Source: Modestobacter sp. (GTDB lineage: Bacteria; Actinomycetota; Actinomycetes; Mycobacteriales; Geodermatophilaceae). Taken from it: a DNA stretch of 5,159 nucleotides. The notes under the pieces were generated by a model. That model was not told where the DNA came from and did not search any database. It saw only the letters and a list, made by a program, of their open reading frames with translations. A program made the translations under genes and the position numbers. This document shows, one piece after another, positions 1 to 5,102 of this stretch; position 1 is the first letter of the stretch, and the number at the start of each line of letters is the position of its first letter. The DNA lies in the NCBI GenBank assembly GCA_025966175.1, contig JAOPVN010000518.1, positions 1 to 5,159 of the forward strand, written 5' to 3'.

Positions 1-8
1 CTCCTCTT
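1..8 (-). promoter_or_regulatory. Strong Shine-Dalgarno site for a gene starting just outside the left edge
   Basis: Read on the minus strand, the last bases before the window edge are AAGAGGAG, which pairs well with the 3' end of actinobacterial 16S rRNA. A start codon would be expected about 5-10 bases further on, outside the window. In M. tuberculosis the gene after mec is cysO, a MoaD/ThiS-like sulfur carrier, then cysM, so a cysO-like gene is the natural expectation. That identity is inference; only the ribosome-binding sequence is visible. Confidence 0.5.
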
Positions 9-72
9 ACCGGGGTGATGGGACCGCGTGCGGGGACGCGGGAGGTGCGACTGATCGGGGGAACGTCGCGGT

Positions 73-96
73 GCGGCCGGCGATTCCGCCGGCCGC
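73..96 (-). terminator. Perfect 10-bp stem hairpin after mec
   Basis: GCGGCCGGCG at 73-82 and CGCCGGCCGC at 87-96 are exact reverse complements with a four-base loop (ATTC on the plus strand). It lies 16 bases past the mec stop codon. There is no T-run after it on the minus strand, but U-less hairpin terminators are common in high-GC actinobacteria. Because a downstream gene on the same strand probably follows, it may also act as an attenuator or as an mRNA 3'-end stabiliser between mec and that gene. Confidence 0.65.
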
Positions 97-111
97 GGCG
101 TGAGCTGCGGC

Positions 112-585
112 TCAGTCGTAGACGACGTTGGTCGGAGAGTGGCCGAACAGGTAGGACTCGACGACCTCGACGTCCTCCTCGCTCACCTCGCCGTCGACGA
201 TCCGGAAGCTGCGGAACTCGACCTCGTCACCGGCCAGGCCGGTCTGCGCGCCGTGCTCACGGGTCGACACCAGCACGTAGTGGGCGTCGGGCTCGGAGGC
301 GTAGCTGATGTCGGTGCGTGAGGGACGCGCCTCGGTGGCGGTGTGCGAGTGGTAGATGACCACCGGCACCTCGTCCCGGGCGTCCATCTCCCGGTACAGC
401 CTCAGCAGGTCGCCGCTGTCGAACTCGTAGAACGTGGGCGACCGGGCGGCATTGAGCATCGGGATGAAACGCTCGGGGCGGTCGCTGCCCTCGGGGCCGG
501 CGACGACGCCACAGGCCTCGTCCGGGTGGTCTTCCCGGGCGTGGGCCACGATGGCGTCGTAGGTCGCGCGGTCGATGCGCAGCAC
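112..585 (-). CDS. mec: Mec-type JAMM metallopeptidase (Mov34/MPN/PAD-1, M67 family)
   Basis: Predicted 157-residue cytosolic zinc peptidase. The JAMM metal site is complete: the conserved Glu is E23 in PDEACG, followed by H79-S-H81, seven residues, S89, two residues and D92. The stretch around HARxDHPDEACGV, the PEGSDRPER segment and VPVVIYHSHTATEA closely match M. tuberculosis Rv1334 (Mec), which removes the cysteine made on the carboxyl end of the sulfur carrier CysO. The same role here is inferred from similarity and from the neighbourhood (clpS and DUF2017 upstream, probable carrier gene downstream). The GTG at 585 was chosen because the protein family starts a few residues before this point and a -10 box sits 7 bases upstream; the frame stays open to 792 but that part is low-complexity and overlaps the divergent gene. 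Compared with the mycobacterial protein as I remember it, there is a short insertion around residues 112-123 and an extra C-terminal tail ending in NVVYD. Confidence 0.9.
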   Translation of the reverse strand: MLRIDRATYDAIVAHAREDHPDEACGVVAGPEGSDRPERFIPMLNAARSPTFYEFDSGDLLRLYREMDARDEVPVVIYHSHTATEARPSRTDISYASEPDAHYVLVSTREHGAQTGLAGDEVEFRSFRIVDGEVSEEDVEVVESYLFGHSPTNVVYD

Positions 586-592
586 GATGTCG

Positions 593-598
593 AGTCTA
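593..598 (-). promoter_or_regulatory. -10 box for leaderless mec transcript
   Basis: TAGACT on the minus strand fits the actinobacterial housekeeping -10 consensus TANNNT. Seven bases (CGACATC) separate it from the GTG start of mec, so transcription would begin at or next to the start codon. No Shine-Dalgarno sequence is seen before the GTG, and no convincing -35 box at 17-18 bases spacing. Leaderless translation from this GTG is the simplest reading. Confidence 0.55.
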
Positions 599-694
599 GG
601 CGCCCGTGCGCGGAGGCCCCCGCCCCGGCCCGGAGAAGACCTCCCGACGGGGTACCCGGCGAGAACGGACTGTGTCGATCCGGTGTCGTACCGA

Positions 695-700
695 TAACGT
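695..700 (+). promoter_or_regulatory. -10 box for the small membrane protein gene
   Basis: TAACGT (within GATAACGT) fits TANNNT. It is followed by eight bases and then two tandem in-frame GTG codons at 709 and 712, so a transcript starting 7-9 bases downstream would be leaderless or nearly so. The -35 region (around 671-677, TGTGTCG) is poor. Together with the mec promoter this makes a compact divergent promoter region between 586 and 708. Confidence 0.45.
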
Positions 701-708
701 CGCCGACC

Positions 709-1065
709 GTGGTGATCGAGGTGCTCATGATCGTCGGCGTGGTGCTGCTCCCACTTCCGGCGTTGCTCCTCGGCGCCCGCCGGCTGGGGCACCGCAGCGG
801 CCGGGCCAGCCTCGACGACCGCGCCGACCGGGTGGAACTGGTCCTGGTGGTGCTCGGCCGGCTGGCCGGCCTGCTGCTGCTGTTCGTCCTGTCCGGCATC
901 ACGCTGCTGTCGTGCGTCGGCGGGCTGGTCAAGGACCTGACGGTGCCCAGCCTGGTCTACGTGTTCTTCGTCGCCGACCTGCTGGTCGCGTCCCTGGTGG
1001 TGCTCACCGTCGGCCGCCGCGGCCAGCGGCCAGCGCGTCGATCAAGGAACCCTGCACGGCGGTGA
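709..1065 (+). CDS. Small three-helix membrane protein of unknown function
   Basis: About 118 residues and not recognised as a member of a named family. Hydrophobic segments lie at about residues 3-22, 42-73 (long, with a single Arg at 51) and 81-102. The loop at 23-41 and the last 16 residues are rich in arginine, so by the positive-inside rule the N-terminus should face outside, with the first loop and the tail in the cytoplasm. The start is uncertain: GTG at 709 or 712 fits a leaderless transcript from the -10 box at 695-700, while ATG at 727 has a GAGG ribosome site at 718-721 and would give 112 residues; either keeps the first helix. It runs opposite to its neighbours and its last 62 bp overlap the 3' end of the DUF2017 gene. 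The hydrophobic pattern over three segments supports real coding; the function is open. Confidence 0.7.
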   Translation: MVIEVLMIVGVVLLPLPALLLGARRLGHRSGRASLDDRADRVELVLVVLGRLAGLLLLFVLSGITLLSCVGGLVKDLTVPSLVYVFFVADLLVASLVVLTVGRRGQRPARRSRNPARR

Positions 1066-1501
1066 GCCAGTAGTAGACGGCCAGCTGGGAGCCCTCCTCG
1101 TCGGTCGGGTCCTCCGGCGGCTCGGTCTCGGCCGTCACCCCCAGCCGGGTGCCCAGCGCCAGGCGCAGGTCGTTGGTGGTGCGCAGCCAGGCGCGGGCCT
1201 GCTCGTCGTCCAGCCGCACCTCACCGCCCTGCGGCGGCAGCGTCGCGCGGACGGTCGCGAGGTCGTCGGACTTTCCACTGCGCAGCCCGGCCTCGGTGAG
1301 GTCCCGGAACTCCGCGGCCAGCTCGGGGTCGCTGGCGTGACCGGGCGGCAGCAGCCGCGCCATCACCGGGTCACCGCCGGAGTCCGCCGGGTCGGCGGCC
1401 AGCAGCTGCTCGAGCTGGTCCAGGAGCAGACCGACGATGTCGGCCTCGGCGTCGACGAGCCGGGCGACGAGCTCGTCGCCACGACGGCGGAAGGGCCTCA
1501 C
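1004..1501 (-). CDS. DUF2017 family protein (Rv1332-like)
   Basis: Predicted 165-residue soluble protein. It is assigned to DUF2017 from its place directly after clpS, its length, and features such as the DPVMARLLPPG segment (44-54), the WLRTTNDLRLALGTRLG segment (105-121) and the aromatic YYWLTAVQGSLIDAL near the C-terminus (143-157). The M. tuberculosis counterpart Rv1332 is sometimes labelled a possible transcriptional regulator, but I see no helix-turn-helix and no biochemical role is established as far as I know. The GTG at 1501 begins two bases after the clpS stop codon, which indicates translational coupling and a shared transcript; only a weak GGGA lies upstream. The open frame continues to 1714, but that part overlaps clpS and is out-of-frame noise. 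The protein is mostly helical and acidic in the middle (residues 126-137). Confidence 0.85.
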   Translation of the reverse strand: MRPFRRRGDELVARLVDAEADIVGLLLDQLEQLLAADPADSGGDPVMARLLPPGHASDPELAAEFRDLTEAGLRSGKSDDLATVRATLPPQGGEVRLDDEQARAWLRTTNDLRLALGTRLGVTAETEPPEDPTDEEGSQLAVYYWLTAVQGSLIDALAAGRGGRR

Positions 1502-1503
1502 GC

Positions 1504-1800
1504 TCAGGTGTCCCGTTGGTAGGTGGCCCACAGCCCGTAGGCGTGCAGCCGGTTCGTGTCGTGCTCCATCCGCTCCCGCGGACCGGAGCTGACGATCGCC
1601 TTGCCCTCGTGGTGCACCTGCAGCATCAGCTCCGTCGCGGTGGGCTCGTCGTAGCCGAAGAGCTCCTGGAGCACGAAGGTCACGTAGCTCATCAGGTTGA
1701 CCGGGTCGTCCCACACGACGGTGACCCAGGGACGGTCGAGGTCGGACTCCTCCCCCGTCATCGCGTCGGGCGTCCGTTCGGGCGCGAGCGGTCCGGCCAC
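1504..1800 (-). CDS. clpS: ATP-dependent Clp protease adaptor ClpS
   Basis: 98-residue adaptor that binds N-degron substrates (bulky or aromatic N-terminal residues) and hands them to the ClpC/ClpA unfoldase of the ClpP protease in the cytosol. The ClpS fold is clear: VTVVWDDPVNLMSYVTFVLQ (26-45), LFGYDEPTATELMLQVHHEGKA (47-68), and the C-terminal GLWAT strand (89-93). D31/D32, M37, M59 and H63 line up with the E. coli residues that form the N-degron pocket; the Trp in place of the E. coli Asn before the two Asp is, from memory, usual in actinobacterial ClpS. The residues before about 22 are the variable linker. GTG at 1800 gives the length seen in relatives (about 100) and lies six bases after a -10 box; ATG at codon 14 is possible but less likely. 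First gene of a clpS-DUF2017 unit. Confidence 0.95.
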   Translation of the reverse strand: MAGPLAPERTPDAMTGEESDLDRPWVTVVWDDPVNLMSYVTFVLQELFGYDEPTATELMLQVHHEGKAIVSSGPRERMEHDTNRLHAYGLWATYQRDT

Positions 1801-1806
1801 GTGATC

Positions 1807-1812
1807 ACTCTA
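1807..1812 (-). promoter_or_regulatory. -10 box for leaderless clpS transcript
   Basis: TAGAGT on the minus strand matches TANNNT and is separated by six bases (GATCAC) from the GTG start of clpS. The preceding CC plus TAGA is the same as in front of mec. No Shine-Dalgarno sequence is present. The palindrome GTGATCAC (1801-1808) overlaps the end of this box and the predicted transcript start. Confidence 0.55.
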
Positions 1813-1848
1813 GGACGACTCCCCCGGGCGGCCCAGTCGGCGGCCCCC

Positions 1849-1854
1849 TATCGT
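1849..1854 (+). promoter_or_regulatory. -10 box for leaderless pncB transcript
   Basis: TATCGT fits TANNNT and is followed by eight bases (GCTGGTCC) before the ATG of pncB, so the mRNA would begin at or within a base or two of the start codon. There is no Shine-Dalgarno sequence. Its -35 position (about 1826-1831) falls next to that of the divergent clpS promoter. Confidence 0.5.
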
Positions 1855-1862
1855 GCTGGTCC

Positions 1863-3161
1863 ATGCCGCACAGCCCCTCGAGGCTCACCCCCGCGATGCT
1901 CACCGATCGCTACGAGCTGACGATGCTGGCCGCCGCCCTGGCCGACGGCACCGCCGACCGCGACTGCGTCTTCGAGGTGTTCGCCCGCCGCCTCCCGCAC
2001 GGCCGCCGGTACGGCGTGCTGGCCGGCACCGGTCGTCTCCTCGAGGCGCTGGCCGACTTCCGGTTCGGCGACGCCGAGATCGAGGCACTGCGCGCCCAGG
2101 GCATCGACGACCCGCGGCTGCTGGACCACCTGGCCGGGTTCCGGTTCACCGGCGACATCGACGGCTACGCCGAGGGCGACTTCTACTTCCCCGGCTCCCC
2201 CGTGCTGACCGTGCATGCGCCCTTCGGCCAGGCCGTGCTGCTGGAGACCCTCGCGCTGTCGGTCCTCAACCACGACAGCGCGATCGCCGCGGCGGGCACC
2301 CGGATGATCGGCGCCGCCTGCGGCCGCCCGTGCATCGAGATGGGCTCGCGCCGAACCCACGAGGAGGCCGCGGTCGCCGCCGCCCGCTCCGCGGCGCTGG
2401 TCGGCTTCTCCGCGACGTCGAACCTGGCCGCCGGCGCCCGCTACGGCATCCCGACCACCGGGACCAGCGCCCACGCGTTCACGCTGTTGCACGACGACGA
2501 GGCCGCGGCGTTCCGCGCCCAGCTGGACACGCTCGGGGTCGACACGACGCTGCTGGTCGACACCTACGACGTCGAGCAGGGCATCCGGACGGCGGTGGAG
2601 GTCGCCGGCCCCGAGCTCGGCGCGGTCCGGCTGGACTCCGGCGACCTCACCGTGCAGGCCACCCGCGCCCGGGAGCTGCTGGACTCGCTCGGGGCGACGA
2701 AGACCAAGGTGATCGTCACCAGCGACCTGGACGAGTACGCGATCGCCGCCCTGGCCGCCGCCCCGGTCGACGGCTACGGGATCGGCACCTCACTGGTCAC
2801 CGGGTCGGGCGCCCCCACGGTCGGCATGGTCTACAAGCTCGTCGAGCGCGAGGGCGTGCGGGTGGCCAAGCACTCCGAGGGCAAGCGCTCGGTGGGCGGC
2901 CGCAAGTACGCCGTCCGCCGGCACGACGCCCACGGAACGGCGACCGCCGAGGTGGTCAGCGCCTCCCCGCTGACCACCGGGGAGCACGACCGCGAGCTCA
3001 TCGTGCCGCTGATGCGCGGCGGGGAGCCGGTTGAGCACCGGACCCCGGCCCAGGCCCTCGCCGCGGCCCGAGAGCTGCACGAGCGGGTTCGCGGCACGTT
3101 GCCCGACGAGGCCTGGTCCCTGTCGCGTGGCGAGCCGGTCCTGGAGACGCTGGAGGCCTGA
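1863..3161 (+). CDS. pncB: Nicotinate phosphoribosyltransferase
   Basis: 432-residue cytosolic enzyme joining nicotinate to phosphoribosyl pyrophosphate, with ATP hydrolysis, to give nicotinate mononucleotide, the committed step of Preiss-Handler NAD salvage. Family motifs appear in order: TDRYELTM (14-21), GSRRTH (161-166), GTSAHAF (200-206, with H204 at the position of the phosphorylated histidine), DTYD (233-236), RLDSGD (256-261), TSDLDE (286-291), GIGTSLV (306-312) and the SEGKRSVGGRK segment (338-348). Length matches the actinobacterial form (about 430-450). ATG at 1863 is chosen because the TDRYELTM motif follows at the usual distance and a -10 box lies just upstream. It sits beside divergent clpS, as pncB1 (Rv1330c) does in M. 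tuberculosis, and is followed on the same strand by pncA, which makes its substrate. I see no obvious NrtR, NiaR or NadR operator. Confidence 0.97.
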   Translation: MPHSPSRLTPAMLTDRYELTMLAAALADGTADRDCVFEVFARRLPHGRRYGVLAGTGRLLEALADFRFGDAEIEALRAQGIDDPRLLDHLAGFRFTGDIDGYAEGDFYFPGSPVLTVHAPFGQAVLLETLALSVLNHDSAIAAAGTRMIGAACGRPCIEMGSRRTHEEAAVAAARSAALVGFSATSNLAAGARYGIPTTGTSAHAFTLLHDDEAAAFRAQLDTLGVDTTLLVDTYDVEQGIRTAVEVAGPELGAVRLDSGDLTVQATRARELLDSLGATKTKVIVTSDLDEYAIAALAAAPVDGYGIGTSLVTGSGAPTVGMVYKLVEREGVRVAKHSEGKRSVGGRKYAVRRHDAHGTATAEVVSASPLTTGEHDRELIVPLMRGGEPVEHRTPAQALAAARELHERVRGTLPDEAWSLSRGEPVLETLEA

Positions 3162-3165
3162 AGAA

Positions 3166-3221
3166 GGACCCCCTTCCTCCCCGCCCTTCGCAAGCTCAGG
3201 CCGGGACCCTGGAAGGGGGCC
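3166..3221. repeat. Long imperfect palindrome between pncB and pncA
   Basis: Five bases after the pncB stop codon starts a nested inverted repeat. The outer arms are CCCCCTTCC at 3169-3177 and GGAAGGGGG at 3211-3219, exact reverse complements. Inside, TCCCCGCC (3178-3185) pairs with GGCCGGGA (3199-3206) with one mismatch. Folded, it is a roughly 50-base stem-loop. It may act as a terminator or processing site separating pncB from pncA, or be a copy of a dispersed intergenic repeat of the genome. A single window cannot decide between these. Confidence 0.6.
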
Positions 3222-3241
3222 GCTCCAGCACGTCACCAGGC

Positions 3242-3245
3242 AGGA
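3242..3245 (+). promoter_or_regulatory. Ribosome binding site of pncA
   Basis: AGGA lies seven bases before the ATG at 3253, a normal Shine-Dalgarno distance, and this settles the start. The overlapping CAGGAT (3241-3246), six bases before the ATG, could instead be a weak -10 hexamer for a leaderless transcript, but its first base departs from TANNNT. Confidence 0.45.
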
Positions 3246-3252
3246 TGAGGGC

Positions 3253-3822
3253 ATGACGCGGGCGCTGGTGATCGTGGACGTGCAGAACGACTTCTGTGAG
3301 GGCGGCAGCCTCGCCGTCGCCGGCGGCACCGCCGTCGCGCGGGCCATCAGCGGGCACGTCGCACAGGCCGGGTACGGGCACGTCGTGGCCACCCGGGACC
3401 ACCACGTCGACCCGGGCGGGCACTTCGCCGCCCAGCCGGACTACCTGGACACCTGGCCCGCGCACTGCGTCGTCGGCACCCCCGGGGTCGAGCTGCACGG
3501 GGCCCTGGACCGCCGGCCGATCGAGGCGGTCTTCGACAAGGGCGAGTACGCCGCGGCCTATTCCGGCTTCGAGGGCAGCTTCGACGGGCAGGGGCTGGCG
3601 GACTGGTTGCGGGCCCGCGACGTGGACGACGTGGCCGTCGTCGGGATCGCGACCGACCACTGCGTGCGGGCGACCGCGCTGGACTCCGTCGGCGCCGGCT
3701 TCGCCACCCGGGTGCTGCTGCACCTCACCGCCGGGGTCTCACGAGCGTCCACGGATGCCGCCCTCGACCAGCTCCGCACCGCCGGCGTCGAGCTGGAGGG
3801 GACGGTCCACCAGGCCCGCTGA
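3253..3822 (+). CDS. pncA: Nicotinamidase (isochorismatase-like hydrolase family)
   Basis: 189-residue cytosolic amidase converting nicotinamide to nicotinate and ammonia, feeding the PncB reaction encoded just upstream. The catalytic triad is present as D9 (IVDVQNDF), K96 (FDKGEYAAAYSGFEG) and C137 (GIATDHCV). Metal ligands D49, H51, H57 and H71 fall at the same numbers as those of M. tuberculosis PncA, and W68 is kept. Length is close to the mycobacterial enzyme (186). The start at ATG 3253 places MTRALVIVDVQNDF as the N-terminus, as in the family; the open frame back to 3031 overlaps pncB and is not used. The 91-bp gap after pncB contains a large hairpin, so the two genes could be co-transcribed with partial attenuation or expressed separately. 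An intact enzyme of this type would be expected also to act on pyrazinamide; that is inference from the family. Confidence 0.96.
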   Translation: MTRALVIVDVQNDFCEGGSLAVAGGTAVARAISGHVAQAGYGHVVATRDHHVDPGGHFAAQPDYLDTWPAHCVVGTPGVELHGALDRRPIEAVFDKGEYAAAYSGFEGSFDGQGLADWLRARDVDDVAVVGIATDHCVRATALDSVGAGFATRVLLHLTAGVSRASTDAALDQLRTAGVELEGTVHQAR

Positions 3823-3866
3823 GGTCCTCGCCTGCCGCGGACAGCTCAGACCGCGTCGAGGACCTC
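3821..3866. terminator. Shared hairpin at the convergent pncA/serB junction
   Basis: GAGGTCCTCG at 3821-3830 and CGAGGACCTC at 3857-3866 are exact 10-bp reverse complements. A second pairing inside, CGCGG (3836-3840) with CCGCG (3851-3855), extends the stem to a loop of ten bases. The structure begins inside the pncA stop codon and ends inside the last codons of serB, so it would form in both transcripts and could terminate both. There is no T-run on either side. Confidence 0.55.
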
Positions 3867-5102
3867 GTCGCGGGTGAAGCCGAGCACCTGCAGCACCGCG
3901 TCCAGGTAGGGCTGGTTGAGCGCCGCGTGCGCCTGCTCGCGGACGATCGGCTTGGCGTTGAAGGCGATGCCCAGCCCGGCCGCGTTGAGCATGTCCAGGT
4001 CGTTGGCGCCGTCCCCGACCGCGACGGTCTGCTCCAGCGGGATGCCGTACTCACCGGCGAACCGGGCCAGCGCCCGCGCCTTGCCCGCCCGGTCGACCAC
4101 CTCACCCACCAGCCCGCCGGTCAGCTTGCCGTCGGCCACCTCGAGGGTGTTCGCGGCGGCGAAGTCCAGCCCGAGCGCCGCGGCCAGCGGGTCGGTGATC
4201 TGGGTGAACCCGCCGCTGACGATGCCGCAGCGGAACCCCAGCCGCTGCAGGGTGCGGATCAGGGTGCGCGCCCCGGGGGTGAGCACCAGGTGCTCGCGCA
4301 CCTCGTCGAGCACGCTGACCGGCAGCCCCGCCAGCACCGCGACCCGGGCTCGCAGTGACTGCTCGAAGTCCAGCTCACCGTTCATCGCCGCCGCGGTGAT
4401 CCGGGCGACCTCCGCGGCCCGGCCGGCCCGCGCGGCGAGCTCGTCGATCACCTCGCCGCGGACCAGGGTGGAGTCGACGTCCAGCACGATCAGCCGCTTG
4501 CTGCGCCGGGCCAGGCCGGCCTGCTCGACGGCGACGTCGATGCCGGTCTCCGCGGCGACGGTGGCCAGTGCGGTGCGCAGTTCCGTGGACCCGGCTCCGG
4601 AGACGGTGAGCTCGAAGCTGGTGACCGGGTAGTCCGACAGCCGCCGGATCGCCTCGATGTTGCCGCCGACGCCGGCGATCGCCTGGGCCGCCCCGGCCAC
4701 CGCGGCCGGCGGCACCGGCCGGCCGAGCACGATCACGTGGTGCCGGGTGGTCCGCTCCAGCGGCACGGCGGTGGCCGCGGACGCCTCCGCGGTGCGCTCG
4801 ACCGTCACCTGCATGCCGGTGCGGGCGGCCACGTCGGCAGCGGTCGGGCGCAGCCGGTCGGCCAGCGAGTCGGCGTCCCCCGTCCCGTCGGCGGCACGGA
4901 CGACGACGCCGAGCACCAGCTGGCCGTGGACGACGACCTGCTCGACGTCGACGACCTCGACCGGCTGCGCCCCGGCCGACTGCAGCGCGGCGAACAGCGT
5001 CGCGGTCACCCCGGGCCGGTCGGGACCGGTGACGGTCAGCAGGGCACCCGCGGGCACGGGGTGCGGGTCGATCGTCGCGGGGGCGGCGGCACGGTCGGTC
5101 AC
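3846..5102 (-). CDS. serB: Phosphoserine phosphatase with two N-terminal ACT domains
   Basis: 418-residue cytosolic HAD-superfamily phosphatase hydrolysing O-phosphoserine to serine, the last step of serine synthesis. It has the SerB2 arrangement: ACT domain 1 (about 21-95, starting LLTVTGPDRPGVTATLF), ACT domain 2 (about 121-195, with LSDYPVTSFEL at 155-165), then the HAD domain. HAD motifs are complete: DVDST (208-212, nucleophile D208 and acid/base D210), SGG (296-298), K341 and GDGAND (363-368). The ACT domains bind serine and other amino acids in mycobacterial SerB2, so feedback control is likely. GTG at 5102 is preferred since the frame before it (to GTG 5153) is a weak, Arg/His-containing stretch; length is then close to SerB2 (409). 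No Shine-Dalgarno sequence is seen, and CACCAT at 5109-5114 is only a weak -10 candidate. It converges on pncA. Confidence 0.94.
   Translation of the reverse strand: MTDRAAAPATIDPHPVPAGALLTVTGPDRPGVTATLFAALQSAGAQPVEVVDVEQVVVHGQLVLGVVVRAADGTGDADSLADRLRPTAADVAARTGMQVTVERTAEASAATAVPLERTTRHHVIVLGRPVPPAAVAGAAQAIAGVGGNIEAIRRLSDYPVTSFELTVSGAGSTELRTALATVAAETGIDVAVEQAGLARRSKRLIVLDVDSTLVRGEVIDELAARAGRAAEVARITAAAMNGELDFEQSLRARVAVLAGLPVSVLDEVREHLVLTPGARTLIRTLQRLGFRCGIVSGGFTQITDPLAAALGLDFAAANTLEVADGKLTGGLVGEVVDRAGKARALARFAGEYGIPLEQTVAVGDGANDLDMLNAAGLGIAFNAKPIVREQAHAALNQPYLDAVLQVLGFTRDEVLDAV

Noticed and set aside
343..708. N-terminal extension of the membrane gene on the plus strand
   Set aside because: It lies opposite the well-supported mec gene and lacks hydrophobic or domain features; the coding signal starts at about 709.
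586..792. N-terminal extension of mec up to 792 in the same frame
   Set aside because: The extra residues are low-complexity, have no counterpart in the family as I know it, and overlap the start of the divergent membrane gene. The GTG at 585 with a -10 box is a better start.
1502..1714. N-terminal extension of the DUF2017 gene over clpS
   Set aside because: The region is fully used by clpS in another frame, and the translated extension is Arg/Ala/Gly-rich shadow sequence typical of GC-rich DNA.
1853..3034. Long open frames overlapping pncB on both strands (for example 1853-3034 plus and 1848-2492 minus)
   Set aside because: They are Arg/Gly/Ala-rich by-products of third-position GC bias; pncB carries all family motifs in its own frame.
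3031..3252. N-terminal extension of pncA into pncB
   Set aside because: It overlaps the conserved end of pncB, runs through the intergenic palindrome, and the family begins at the MTRALVIVDVQNDF segment.
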